A stretch of 15,854 nucleotides of DNA from an uncultured Clostridia bacterium. Its GTDB lineage: Bacteria; Bacillota; Clostridia; Christensenellales; Borkfalkiaceae. The notes beneath the pieces were generated by a model. It made no database searches. It saw only the letters and a list, made by a program, of their open reading frames with translations, and was not told the origin of the DNA. The position numbers and the translations under genes were made by a program. The stretch is taken from assembly GCA_947589585.1 (NCBI GenBank), contig CANQCA010000024.1, positions 1-15,854 on the forward strand, read 5' to 3'. Shown one piece after another: positions 1-6,171 of this stretch (positions are counted from its first letter, which is position 1; each line of letters begins with the position of its first letter).

Positions 1-33
1 TTGGAATTTTCCCAAAAAAACCGCAAAGCGCTA

Positions 34-62
34 TTGACAAATTGAAACTTGTAGAGTAGAAT
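34..62 (+). promoter_or_regulatory. SigA-type promoter of the antiporter-mgtC operon
   Basis: A perfect -35 box TTGACA (34-39) is followed, after exactly 17 bp, by a -10 box TAGAAT (57-62). Transcription would begin near 69, giving a leader of about 93 nt before the GTG start at 162. No other good promoter lies between here and the antiporter, so this should drive both genes up to the terminator at 2386-2411. Confidence 0.8.
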
Positions 63-68
63 AATAGC

Positions 69-161
69 ACCCTTTCGGAAGGAGGGGAGGCGGGGCAATG
101 CTGCCCGCTTCCCGCTGTTTTCTTCCGTGGGGCGGGGAAAATTATATTTGCGGAGTCAATC
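69..161 (+). promoter_or_regulatory. GC-rich structured 5' leader with an out-of-frame SD/ATG
   Basis: The predicted leader contains several self-complementary GC stretches. GCGG plus GCA (about 90-97) can pair with TGC plus CCGC (102-108) across an ATGC loop, leaving one bulged G. TTCCCGC (109-115) can pair imperfectly with the GCGGGGAA stretch near 131-139. These arms are alike enough that alternative pairings are possible. A strong Shine-Dalgarno stretch (AAGGAGG 79-85, GGGAGG 85-90) precedes an ATG at 98 that is not in frame with the antiporter. The real antiporter start has its own GGAG at 152-155. Regulation by structure or upstream translation is a hypothesis; I recognise no known riboswitch class. 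Confidence 0.35.
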
Positions 162-1640
162 GTGCTGAGCGGTCTCTATGCGCAACTGGGCGGCCCCTCG
201 AGCGTCGCGGCGGTCATCATCTCCGTCGCCCTCATGCTCATCGTGGGCTTCCTCTTCACGCGCATCACAAAGCTTCTACGCCTTCCCAACGTCACGGGAT
301 ACATTTTAGCGGGCATCGTCATCGGGCCTTACTGTCTGGACTTTATTCCCAAAGAGGTCTCCTCGGGCATGGGGTTCATCTCGGATATCGCACTGGCCTT
401 CATCGCATTCAGCGTGGGGGAATATTTCCGTCTGTCCGTTTTGAAGAAGAACGGGGGGAAGGTGGTCATCATCACCCTGTTCGAAGCCCTTCTCGCCACC
501 GTACTCGTATTCATTCTAACCTATTTTATCCTGCGGCTGGAGTTTGCGTTTTGCATCATCCTCGCCGCACTTGCCTCGGCGACGGCGCCCGCTTCCACGC
601 TCATGACCATCCGCCAGACCAAGGCGCACGGGCATTTTGTGGATACTCTGCTCACCGTCGTCGCCCTCGACGACGTCGTCAGCCTCGTCGCATTCTCGCT
701 GGCGATCTCCGTCTCTTTGGGAACGCTCGGGAGCGTCGTTTCGGTCGAAACGATCATCCTGCCCATCGCATGGAACCTTGCCCTGATCGGCATCGGGGTG
801 CTCCTCGGGTTCGCCCTCAAGTTTTTGATGCGCCGCCATTCGACGGATAACCGCCTCATCGTGGCGATCGCCTTCCTCTTTGTGATCTGCGGCGTGGGTG
901 CGGCCGTCGAAGTCTCGCCCCTGCTCGGCTGCATGGCCATGGGGACGGTGTATATCAACGCATCCGATGACGAGAAACTCTTCAAACAGCTCAACTACTT
1001 CTCGCCGCCCATCCTGCTCTTGTTCTTTGTGAAGTCGGGGCTGGATTTCCGTCTCGACACCCTCTTCGACGTGCATACCATGATAGGGGTCGTGCCCCTC
1101 ATCGTCGTGGGCGTACTCTACTTTGCCGTGCGTATCGGGGGGAAATACATGGGCGCCTTCCTCGGCTGCCTCGTGTGCAAAGAACCGAAGAAGGTGCGAA
1201 ACAACTTAGGTCTTGCGCTCGTCCCGCAGGCGGGGGTGGCGATCGGCCTTGCCGCCATGGCTGCCCGCATCCTGGGCGGGGATATGGGCAGTACGCTCCA
1301 GACCATCATCCTCTCCTCGAGCATCTTATACGAGCTCATCGGCCCTGCGCTCGCAAAGCTTTCCCTGCACCTTTCGGGCTCCTACGGCCCCAAGGCGGAG
1401 GAGGCCACTGTCCAAGGAGAACAAGGTGCCCCGCCCGAGACTGTTCCGCCCGTCTCGACGGAGGGGGTCTCGACCGAGGTCGCAACGCTCGAGGCAAGGC
1501 TTCTCGAAATAGAAAAGGAATTGGAAAAGAAGCGCTATGCGCGGTCCCCCGAGGAGGCAGCCTTTATGGACGCGGCCGACGAGACGGAGGGGGAGAAGAC
1601 GTCCGACTATATGCGGCGTAAATTCAAAAACAGGAGATAA
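162..1640 (+). CDS. CPA2-type cation:proton antiporter with charged C-terminal tail
   Basis: A 492-aa multi-pass membrane protein of the monovalent cation:proton antiporter-2 family (NapA/KefB-like transport core), expected to exchange Na+ or K+ for H+ at the cytoplasmic membrane. Visible family signs are the early GYILAGIVIGP loop (46-55), GEYF (86-89), the TM4-like ASATAPAST stretch (138-146), and a paired acidic site ALDDV with D170-D171, the ion-binding position in electrogenic CPA2 exchangers. VKSGLDF includes K291, which may match the conserved lysine of a later helix. The hydrophobic core ends near 405. A roughly 85-residue polar tail follows, with a probable short coiled coil (about 439-460, rich in E, K and L); no complete TrkA-N/RCK domain is visible. 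The start is GTG, chosen because GGAG sits 6 nt upstream and the hydrophobic N-terminus begins directly. It is co-transcribed with the MgtC-like gene 3 nt downstream. Cation specificity cannot be read from the sequence. Confidence 0.87.
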   Translation: MLSGLYAQLGGPSSVAAVIISVALMLIVGFLFTRITKLLRLPNVTGYILAGIVIGPYCLDFIPKEVSSGMGFISDIALAFIAFSVGEYFRLSVLKKNGGKVVIITLFEALLATVLVFILTYFILRLEFAFCIILAALASATAPASTLMTIRQTKAHGHFVDTLLTVVALDDVVSLVAFSLAISVSLGTLGSVVSVETIILPIAWNLALIGIGVLLGFALKFLMRRHSTDNRLIVAIAFLFVICGVGAAVEVSPLLGCMAMGTVYINASDDEKLFKQLNYFSPPILLLFFVKSGLDFRLDTLFDVHTMIGVVPLIVVGVLYFAVRIGGKYMGAFLGCLVCKEPKKVRNNLGLALVPQAGVAIGLAAMAARILGGDMGSTLQTIILSSSILYELIGPALAKLSLHLSGSYGPKAEEATVQGEQGAPPETVPPVSTEGVSTEVATLEARLLEIEKELEKKRYARSPEEAAFMDAADETEGEKTSDYMRRKFKNRR

Positions 1641-1643
1641 CGC

Positions 1644-2369
1644 ATGGAAGATATCATAAAAATCGATTGGCTCGCAGATCTGATGGGGGAATGGTCGCAG
1701 GGGATCGGCATCTGGTCGATCATATTAAAGATCGCCCTTATCCTCGTATTTACCACCATTTTGGGGTGCGAACGCGCCCGCAACCGCCACGCCGCGGGCC
1801 TCAGAACGTTCATCGTCGTCGGGCTTGCTTCCACTGCGGTCGCTATCGCCGATCTGTATCTCATTTTGGACCTCGGCGTGAGCTTTCCCTTCCTCTCTGC
1901 CGCGACCATCATCGGCGTCGCCATCCTCGGCGCGAACACCATTCTGTTCAGTTCGAAGAACCAGCTCAAGGGGCTCACGACCTCGGTGGGGCTCTGGGCG
2001 ACGGCAATGATCGGCGTCGTTTTAGGGCTTGGGCTGTATACGGTGGCCCTTCTCGCCTATGGCGTGCTCATGCTCTCGCTCACCCTCTTCACCCATCTCG
2101 AGAAATCCAACAAGGCGCATTCCAACCACTTCGAAGTGCATCTCGAGCTCAAAGGGCGCAACCTTCTGCAGGAATTTACGGCGACCATCCGTGAGTTCGG
2201 CCTCAAGATCGACGATATCGAGATCAATCCCGCCTATGCCAATTCCGGGCTCGGCGTCTATACCGTCTCGATGACGATCGTGGATAAGGACCTGCGCAAA
2301 AAGACGCATGAGGAGATCGTGAAGGCGCTCTCCGCCCTCGATTGCATCGCCTACATCGAAGAAATGTAA
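1644..2369 (+). CDS. MgtC/SapB-family membrane protein with C-terminal ACT-like domain
   Basis: A 241-aa protein whose N-terminal half is an MgtC/SapB membrane domain. It has GCERARNRHAAGLRTFIVVG (41-60), the family's G-x-E-R ... AGLRT signature, followed by the helix pair ATIIGVAILGANTI (87-100) and the KGLTTSVGLWATAMIGVVLG block (109-128). Residues from about 163 to 241 form a soluble alpha/beta region that fits the ACT-like tail of many MgtC homologues. The usual FLGAG motif reads ILGAN here, a modest divergence. In pathogens MgtC proteins act in low-Mg2+ survival and inhibit F1Fo ATP synthase, but many Firmicute homologues have unknown roles. The ribosome binding site AGGAG lies in the last codons of the antiporter, and only 3 nt separate the genes, so translation is probably coupled. 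Pairing with an antiporter suggests ion or membrane-potential homeostasis, which is inference. Confidence 0.87.
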   Translation: MEDIIKIDWLADLMGEWSQGIGIWSIILKIALILVFTTILGCERARNRHAAGLRTFIVVGLASTAVAIADLYLILDLGVSFPFLSAATIIGVAILGANTILFSSKNQLKGLTTSVGLWATAMIGVVLGLGLYTVALLAYGVLMLSLTLFTHLEKSNKAHSNHFEVHLELKGRNLLQEFTATIREFGLKIDDIEINPAYANSGLGVYTVSMTIVDKDLRKKTHEEIVKALSALDCIAYIEEM

Positions 2370-2385
2370 TATCATCAGAAGAAAG

Positions 2386-2411
2386 AAACCGCGGCATCCC
2401 GCGGTTTTTTT
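2386..2411 (+). terminator. Intrinsic terminator of the antiporter-mgtC operon
   Basis: A perfect 9-bp stem AAACCGCGG / CCGCGGTTT (2386-2394 and 2399-2407) with a 4-nt CATC loop runs into a T tract (2405-2411). It lies 16 nt after the mgtC-like stop codon and just before the TA promoter, so it separates the two transcription units. Confidence 0.9.
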
Positions 2412-2420
2412 GATAGAGTA

Positions 2421-2448
2421 TTGACAATTCCCGAAAATCGGATATAAT
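2421..2448 (+). promoter_or_regulatory. Promoter of the toxin-antitoxin operon
   Basis: The -35 box TTGACA (2421-2426) and -10 box TATAAT (2443-2448) are both consensus matches, separated by 16 bp. Predicted initiation is near 2455, inside the inverted repeat at 2452-2478. A consensus promoter needing repression is typical of autoregulated TA modules. Confidence 0.85.
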
Positions 2449-2451
2449 ATA

Positions 2452-2478
2452 AGTAAAGAAAGTAAGAAATTCTTTACT
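2452..2478 (+). promoter_or_regulatory. Perfect inverted repeat, probable TA operator
   Basis: AGTAAAGAA (2452-2460) and TTCTTTACT (2470-2478) are exact 9-bp inverted arms around a 9-nt AGTAAGAAA spacer. The repeat begins 4 nt after the -10 box and covers the predicted start of transcription. Antitoxins with a SpoVT-AbrB fold typically repress their own operon by binding such palindromes, often as a complex with the toxin. It could also fold in the RNA, but its position favours an operator. Confidence 0.6.
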
Positions 2479-2493
2479 ATGAAGAGGTGTATT

Positions 2494-2733
2494 ATGGTAG
2501 AAATCACGAAAGTATCTTCCAAGGGACAGGTAACGATCCCTTTGGAACTTCGCAAGTATCTGAATCTCACCGAGGGAAGCAAAGTCGCGTTCGTCCTCGG
2601 AAGCGACGGGCGGGTGGTGATCGCCAATTCCTCCATGCTCGCCCTAAAAGAGGTGCAGGGTGCGTTTGCGGGCGAAGCGGAGCGCCTCGGCCTCAAAGAT
2701 GAATCCGAAGTTGTGGCATTTCTCAAAAAGTGA
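2494..2733 (+). CDS. AbrB/MazE-like (SpoVT-AbrB fold) antitoxin
   Basis: A 79-aa protein with the hallmark SpoVT-AbrB swapped-hairpin sequence ITKVSSKGQVTIPLELRKYL (4-23), then GSKVAFVLGSDGRVVIANSS (28-47). The C-terminal part (about 48-79, ALKEVQGAFAGEAERLGL...) resembles the toxin-binding tail of AbrB-type antitoxins paired with PIN toxins. It should bind the operator palindrome as a dimer and neutralise the PIN nuclease encoded 8 nt downstream. An in-frame ATG at 2479 lies in the inverted repeat and has no ribosome binding site. The ATG at 2494 follows AGAGGTG (2483-2489) at good spacing and is preferred. Confidence 0.9.
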   Translation: MVEITKVSSKGQVTIPLELRKYLNLTEGSKVAFVLGSDGRVVIANSSMLALKEVQGAFAGEAERLGLKDESEVVAFLKK

Positions 2734-2741
2734 GGGGCACT

Positions 2742-3137
2742 ATGCGCGTCATGGTAGATACGAATGTGCTGTTTTCCGCAATTCTCTTCCCGAACGGTAG
2801 GGCGGCAAAAGCACTCGAACATTGTCTGTTTGCGCATGAGCTTGTCATTCCCTCATATGTGATCTCCGAGCTCAAAGACGTCGTCGCGCGGAAATGTCCC
2901 GATAAACTCGGTGCGATCGAGGTGTTTCTCGAAAAACTTTCTTTCGATCTTGTCTACACGCCCGAAAGGATCAAACAAGGGGAATTTTATATCCGTGATC
3001 CGAAGGATTATCCCATTCTCTACACTGCAGTCATCGAAAATGTCGATCTTATCATGTCGGGCGATGAAGATTTCAAAGACACGGACTTGACACATCCCGA
3101 GATCGTAACGCCTGCGGAATTTTTGGAACGATATTAA
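2742..3137 (+). CDS. PIN-domain toxin ribonuclease (putative TA toxin component)
   Basis: A 131-aa single-domain PIN protein. The acidic Mg2+-binding residues of the family are visible: D6 in VMVDTNVLFSA, E43 in VISELKDV, D89 (or D86) in RDPKDYPIL, and D108/D110 in LIMSGDEDF. This fits the COG1569-type PIN toxins encoded next to AbrB-like antitoxins, which act as endoribonucleases; the actual RNA target is unknown. The chosen ATG has AGGGG 5 nt upstream (2733-2737), overlapping the antitoxin stop. A GTG at 2730 is in frame but overlaps the antitoxin stop and lacks a suitable ribosome binding site. All catalytic residues are present, so the toxin looks intact. Confidence 0.9.
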   Translation: MRVMVDTNVLFSAILFPNGRAAKALEHCLFAHELVIPSYVISELKDVVARKCPDKLGAIEVFLEKLSFDLVYTPERIKQGEFYIRDPKDYPILYTAVIENVDLIMSGDEDFKDTDLTHPEIVTPAEFLERY

Positions 3138-3155
3138 ACTTATATGAAGCAAAAA

Positions 3156-3205
3156 GCCTTCCCACTTGGGGAAGGGCGGTGAACGAAGCGAGAGGGGTGA
3201 GGACG
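3156..3205 (+). repeat. Hairpin intergenic repeat, copy A
   Basis: It begins 18 nt after the PIN toxin stop. It opens with a CCTTCCC / GGGAAGG stem (3157-3163 and 3169-3175) and continues into a GTGAACGAAGCGAG stretch and GGGGTGAGGA. The head matches copy C at 15679-15732 (AGCCTTCCC, ACTT, GGGGAAGG). It is probably transcribed as the 3' end of the TA mRNA. There is no good T tract, so I do not call it a terminator. Confidence 0.6.
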
Positions 3206-3253
3206 ATAAGGAAGGCCAACGGAAGTCAACCCCCATCAGTCACCTACGGTGAC

Positions 3254-3336
3254 AGCTTCCCCCTTAAAAAGGGGTAAGCCCTACCCTTCGCTTGCGAGGG
3301 GGAGGGTGGCACGGCAAAGCCGTGACGGGTGGGGGA
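3254..3336 (+). repeat. Hairpin intergenic repeat, copy B
   Basis: Three hairpins lie back to back: a CCCCTT / AAGGGG stem near 3258-3274, an imperfect 13-bp stem (3279-3291 with 3294-3306), and CACGGC-AAA-GCCGTG (3310-3324). The part from about 3302 to 3336 aligns with copy C at 15698-15732 (GGTGTCGCGGCGCAGCCGTGA there, GGTGGCACGGCAAAGCCGTGA here, each followed by CGG-TG-GGGG). A further perfect small hairpin GTCACC-TAC-GGTGAC sits just upstream at 3239-3253. I read this as a second, divergent member of the same dispersed family. Confidence 0.6.
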
Positions 3337-3358
3337 GCCATTTCCATCACTTGCCTTA

Positions 3359-3377
3359 GGCGGAATTGACTTCCGCC
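3359..3377. repeat. Perfect 7-bp hairpin in the non-coding region
   Basis: GGCGGAA / TTCCGCC arms surround a TTGAC loop. The right part (TTGACTTCCG, 3366-3375) is also an exact inverted match to CGGAAGTCAA at 3220-3229, so two alternative pairings exist, one local and one spanning copy B. No function can be assigned. Confidence 0.5.
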
Positions 3378-3507
3378 GTGGGCGACCCAATTTGCTAAGC
3401 CACCGCACGCTTACTCTCTTTGAGGACAAGGAAGCACCGCGGGCGAAAAAGTTTAGAGATAGAAAATTCAACCCCTCGCAAAGTTTTGTTTTGGGGAGTA
3501 TGGATTT
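3378..3507. other. Non-coding stretch without recognisable features
   Basis: This lies between the hairpin cluster and the repeat at 3508. Reading frames exist on both strands but have no ribosome binding sites and encode low-complexity sequence typical of translated intergenic repeats. I see no promoter or RNA gene. Confidence 0.5.
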
Positions 3508-3552
3508 CGTATAAGGGGATTCTCTCAGCCGCGGTGCGGCCTCGGAATGACA
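3508..3552 (-). repeat. Dispersed TGTCATTCCGAG hairpin repeat, copy 1
   Basis: Read on the minus strand it begins TGTCATTCCGAG, forms GCCGC-ACC-GCGGC, and ends in ATCCCCTTATACG. The same start, ACC loop and end occur on the plus strand at 8032-8074. It lies about 35 nt after the stop codon of the yggS-like gene, in that gene's orientation, so it may be part of its 3' untranslated region. Confidence 0.75.
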
Positions 3553-3561
3553 GAATAAATC

Positions 3562-3583
3562 AAAAAAGCAAAACAAAATTTGC
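3562..3583 (-). terminator. Weak candidate terminator after the yggS-like gene
   Basis: On the minus strand a 5-bp stem GCAAA / TTTGC (3583-3579 and 3572-3568) is followed directly by six T residues (3567-3562). It lies 4 nt after the stop codon of the yggS-like gene. The stem is short and AT-rich, so it may be inefficient. Confidence 0.35.
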
Positions 3584-3586
3584 GAA

Positions 3587-4243
3587 TTATCTTTTTCCGA
3601 AAATGGCCGTGCCAAGACGGATCATCGTGGCACCATGTCCGAGACAGAGCCGCCAATCGCCGCTCATGCCCATGGAGAGATGGCGGACATGGGTATCCTC
3701 TTTTCGCGCGGTCTCAAATAAAATGCGCATCTTTTCGGCAAGGCCGTGAAGGAGCTTTTCGTCCTCCGCAAGGGGCAGCATCGCCATAAACCCGACGGGC
3801 ACGATGCCCGCCATTTTTTTGATTTTGAAGAAGGCCTCCAAGCCCTCTTCATACAAGAATCCGCTCTTCGACTCCTCGCAGCCGATGTTTATCTCGATCA
3901 GGATATCCTGCGAGATATTGAGCGAAACCGCCCGCCGCGATATCTCCCCGGCGAGCTCCATCCTGTCCACCGACTGGATGAGGGCGACCTTCCCCACGAG
4001 ATATTTCACTTTATTGAGCTGCAGATGCCCGATGAAGTGCTCCCGCGCACCCGAAAATTTCCCGTGCTTTTCGCGGAATTCCTGCACCTTGTTCTCGCCG
4101 ACGTCGGAAATGCCCGCATCGATCGCCCGTTGGATCTCTTCTGCCGTCCGCGTCTTGGTCGCCGCGACGAGGGTGACTTTTTCCCCGAAGGCGTTCCCGC
4201 CCTCGAGTTCTTTCAAAAGATTTTTGACGTTTTCTTCGATCAT
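3587..4243 (-). CDS. yggS: YggS/PLPBP-family pyridoxal phosphate homeostasis protein
   Basis: A 218-aa single-domain protein of the alanine racemase N-terminal-like fold, usual length for the family. These cytoplasmic proteins bind PLP without known enzymatic activity and maintain vitamin B6 and amino acid/keto acid balance. Diagnostic stretches are VAATKTRTAEEI with the PLP-binding lysine K30, DVGENKVQEF (48-57), HFIGHLQLNKVKYL (69-82), IQSVDR (89-94), INIGCEESKSGF (118-129), LSMGMSGDW (189-197) and GATMIRLGTAIFG (204-216). The frame is open upstream, but the ATG at 4243 has GGAG 8 nt before it, and the strong promoter at 4263-4291 initiates just upstream, excluding longer starts. In many Firmicutes yggS precedes sepF and cell-division genes; here it is monocistronic and divergent from an ABC exporter. 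Confidence 0.93.
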   Translation of the reverse strand: MIEENVKNLLKELEGGNAFGEKVTLVAATKTRTAEEIQRAIDAGISDVGENKVQEFREKHGKFSGAREHFIGHLQLNKVKYLVGKVALIQSVDRMELAGEISRRAVSLNISQDILIEINIGCEESKSGFLYEEGLEAFFKIKKMAGIVPVGFMAMLPLAEDEKLLHGLAEKMRILFETARKEDTHVRHLSMGMSGDWRLCLGHGATMIRLGTAIFGKR

Positions 4244-4262
4244 ATCTCTTTCTCCGCCCGAA

Positions 4263-4291
4263 ATTATAGCACAGCGCGCCCCTGTTGTAAA
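4263..4291 (-). promoter_or_regulatory. Promoter of the yggS-like gene
   Basis: On the minus strand TTTACA (4291-4286) and TATAAT (4268-4263) are separated by 17 bp. Transcription would begin around 4256, leaving a very short leader of about 13 nt that just contains the GGAG ribosome binding site. Confidence 0.8.
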
Positions 4292-4353
4292 GGGGAAAAA
4301 GGCGTGCACCGGGAGGTTTTTCGCCGTGTTTTTCACCACCCCCGTTCATATTG

Positions 4354-4382
4354 TTGACAAACTTCCTTCCAAGGCATAAAAT
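4354..4382 (+). promoter_or_regulatory. Promoter of the ABC exporter operon
   Basis: TTGACA (4354-4359) and TAAAAT (4377-4382) are separated by 17 bp, with initiation expected near 4389 and the ATG at 4411. It is divergent from the yggS promoter with about 60 bp between the two -35 boxes. No operator palindrome is obvious between them. Confidence 0.75.
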
Positions 4383-4410
4383 AATTATCTTGACACCGCA
4401 CGGGGGGAGC

Positions 4411-6171
4411 ATGCTTAAAATCTTAAAATATTTGAAAAGGAAAGACTGGGTGTTCATCGCGATCGGCGTTGGGCTCGTCGTCTTTCAGGTGTGGCTCGAG
4501 ATCACCATGCCCGAGTTCACGGAGAAGCTCTCTTCGGGCATTTCCGCGGGCAGTATCACGATGGACGAAGTGTGGGAAAACGGCGGGCTCATGATCGCCT
4601 GTGCCGCGGGAAGCCTCGTTGCCGCCATTGTCTGCGGGTGGTTCGTCTCGCACATCGCCGCCGATTTCGCAAAGACGCTTCGGGAAAAACTATTCGATAA
4701 GATCACCTCCTTCGGCAGCATCGAGATGGGCCGCTTCACCACGCCCAGCCTCATCACCCGTACGACGAACGACGTCGTGCAGATGCAGATGGTCGTCGCA
4801 ATGGGCCTGCAAGTGGCGGTCCGTGCACCCGTCATGGCGATTTGGGCGATCTGCAAGATCTCTTCATCCAATATTCAGTGGACGGCGGCGGTCATCATCA
4901 CCGTCGTCGCAATCGTCGTCATGCTCGCCCTCATCGTGGGGCTGTGCTACCCCAAGTTCAGGAAGATCCAAAAGCTCACCGACGATTTGAACGATATCAC
5001 CCGCGAAAACATCGGGGGCGTGCGGGTCATCCGTGCCTACAATGCGGAGACGTTCCGCGAGGAGAAGTTCGAAAAAGTCAACACTGCCGTCACGAAGAAC
5101 AACCTCTTCACGGCGCGGACGATGGGGCTTCTGATGCCCGTCATGACGCTGTGCATGAGCGGGCTCTCGCTCGCCATCTATTGGATCGCGGCGGTGCTCA
5201 TAAACGAAGTATCGGGCATCTTTGCCGTCCTTCAGCGGGCGCAGCTCATCGGAGATATGGCCGCCTTCATGCAATATGCCCTGCAGGTCGTGGGCGCGTT
5301 CATGACGCTCATCATGATCTTCATCTTCCTTCCCCGCACGATCGTATCTGCGAAGAGGATCAACGAGGTTTTGGATACCGTTCCCGCCATTCAATATCCT
5401 TCCGAAGACCCGACCTCGGACATGGTAGGCACCGTTGAGCTCAGAGGGGTCGCCTTCGACTATGCAGACGGCGGCGAAAAGTGCCTCGAGGATATCTCCT
5501 TCAAGGTGGAGCGCGGGGAGACGTTCGCCATCGTCGGCGCCACGGGCTCGGGCAAGACGACGCTTGTAAACCTCATCCCGCGCTTCTATGACGCGACGGA
5601 GGGGGAAGTGCTCATAGACGGCGTGAACGTGAAGGAGTACACAAAGGAGACGCTGCAAAAAAAGATCTCGATCGCACCCCAAAAGGCAGTTCTCTTCAAG
5701 GGGGATATCAAATCCAACGTGACCTATGGGTGCGAAGAGGACATCGCCGACGACGATCCCCGCCTCGAGCGCGCCCTCGGTCTCGCCCGTGCGGACTTTG
5801 TATATGACCTCGAAGAGGGGGTGCACGCCGAAGTTTCGCAGGGCGGGACCAACTTTTCGGGCGGGCAGAAACAACGCCTCTCTATCGCCCGTGCCGTGTT
5901 CAAGGGCGCCGGGATCGTCATCTTCGACGACAGCTTTTCCGCCCTCGATTTCAAGACGGATATGCTCGTGCGGCGCGCGATCAAGGAGAAACTTGCGGGC
6001 ACGACGGTCATCATCGTCGCCCAGCGCATCGGCACCGTGAAAAATGCCGATAAAATTTTGGTTTTGGACGGGGGAAAGGCGGCGGGCCTCGGCACGCACG
6101 AAGAGCTTCTCAAGACCTGCCCCGTCTATCGGGAGATCGCCCTGTCGCAGCTCTCCGAGGAGGAACTCTGA
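4411..6171 (+). CDS. ABC exporter subunit with degenerate ATP site (heterodimer half 1)
   Basis: A 586-aa fused transmembrane-ATPase half-transporter: an N-terminal type IV exporter membrane domain (about 1-320, six predicted helices) and an ABC domain (about 345-575). The Walker A is GATGSGKT (376-383, K382), the Q-loop is in SIAPQKAVLF, and the signature is the consensus FSGGQ (482-486). After Walker B (IVIFDD) the catalytic glutamate is replaced by aspartate, D507, and the switch histidine by glutamine, Q538 in VAQRIGT. These are hallmarks of the degenerate partner of heterodimeric exporters such as TM287/288 or BmrC/D. It overlaps the second subunit by one base. The start at 4411 follows GGGGGAG (4403-4409); the longer frame to 4351 runs through the promoter. 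Exported substrate is unknown: drug, lipid or peptide are all possible. Confidence 0.93.
   Translation: MLKILKYLKRKDWVFIAIGVGLVVFQVWLEITMPEFTEKLSSGISAGSITMDEVWENGGLMIACAAGSLVAAIVCGWFVSHIAADFAKTLREKLFDKITSFGSIEMGRFTTPSLITRTTNDVVQMQMVVAMGLQVAVRAPVMAIWAICKISSSNIQWTAAVIITVVAIVVMLALIVGLCYPKFRKIQKLTDDLNDITRENIGGVRVIRAYNAETFREEKFEKVNTAVTKNNLFTARTMGLLMPVMTLCMSGLSLAIYWIAAVLINEVSGIFAVLQRAQLIGDMAAFMQYALQVVGAFMTLIMIFIFLPRTIVSAKRINEVLDTVPAIQYPSEDPTSDMVGTVELRGVAFDYADGGEKCLEDISFKVERGETFAIVGATGSGKTTLVNLIPRFYDATEGEVLIDGVNVKEYTKETLQKKISIAPQKAVLFKGDIKSNVTYGCEEDIADDDPRLERALGLARADFVYDLEEGVHAEVSQGGTNFSGGQKQRLSIARAVFKGAGIVIFDDSFSALDFKTDMLVRRAIKEKLAGTTVIIVAQRIGTVKNADKILVLDGGKAAGLGTHEELLKTCPVYREIALSQLSEEEL

Noticed and set aside
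14..31. Possible minus-strand terminator (short GC arms beside seven A residues) for a gene left of the window.
   Set aside because: Only about 3 bp of stem can be formed, too weak to support.
98..850. Open frame starting at a well-placed ATG after a strong SD (250 codons).
   Set aside because: It overlaps the antiporter in another frame, and its product is rich in R, H, G and P with no hydrophobic or domain pattern. I keep only the start region as a possible regulatory feature.
3138..3586. CRISPR array or remnant in the repeat-rich intergenic region.
   Set aside because: The repeats are divergent, unequal in length and not regularly spaced, and no cas genes are present.
3244..3615. Minus-strand open frame of 123 codons and small plus-strand frames in 3329-3749.
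   Set aside because: They translate the hairpin repeats (CHSEAAPRLRESP-like, SPSQAKGRAYPFLRG-like strings), lack ribosome binding sites, and match the usual spurious products of such repeats.
4391..4396. A second TTGACA-like box near the ABC exporter start.
   Set aside because: It begins at about 4390, inside the predicted transcript and with no -10 box before the ATG at 4411. The pair 4354-4382 fits far better.
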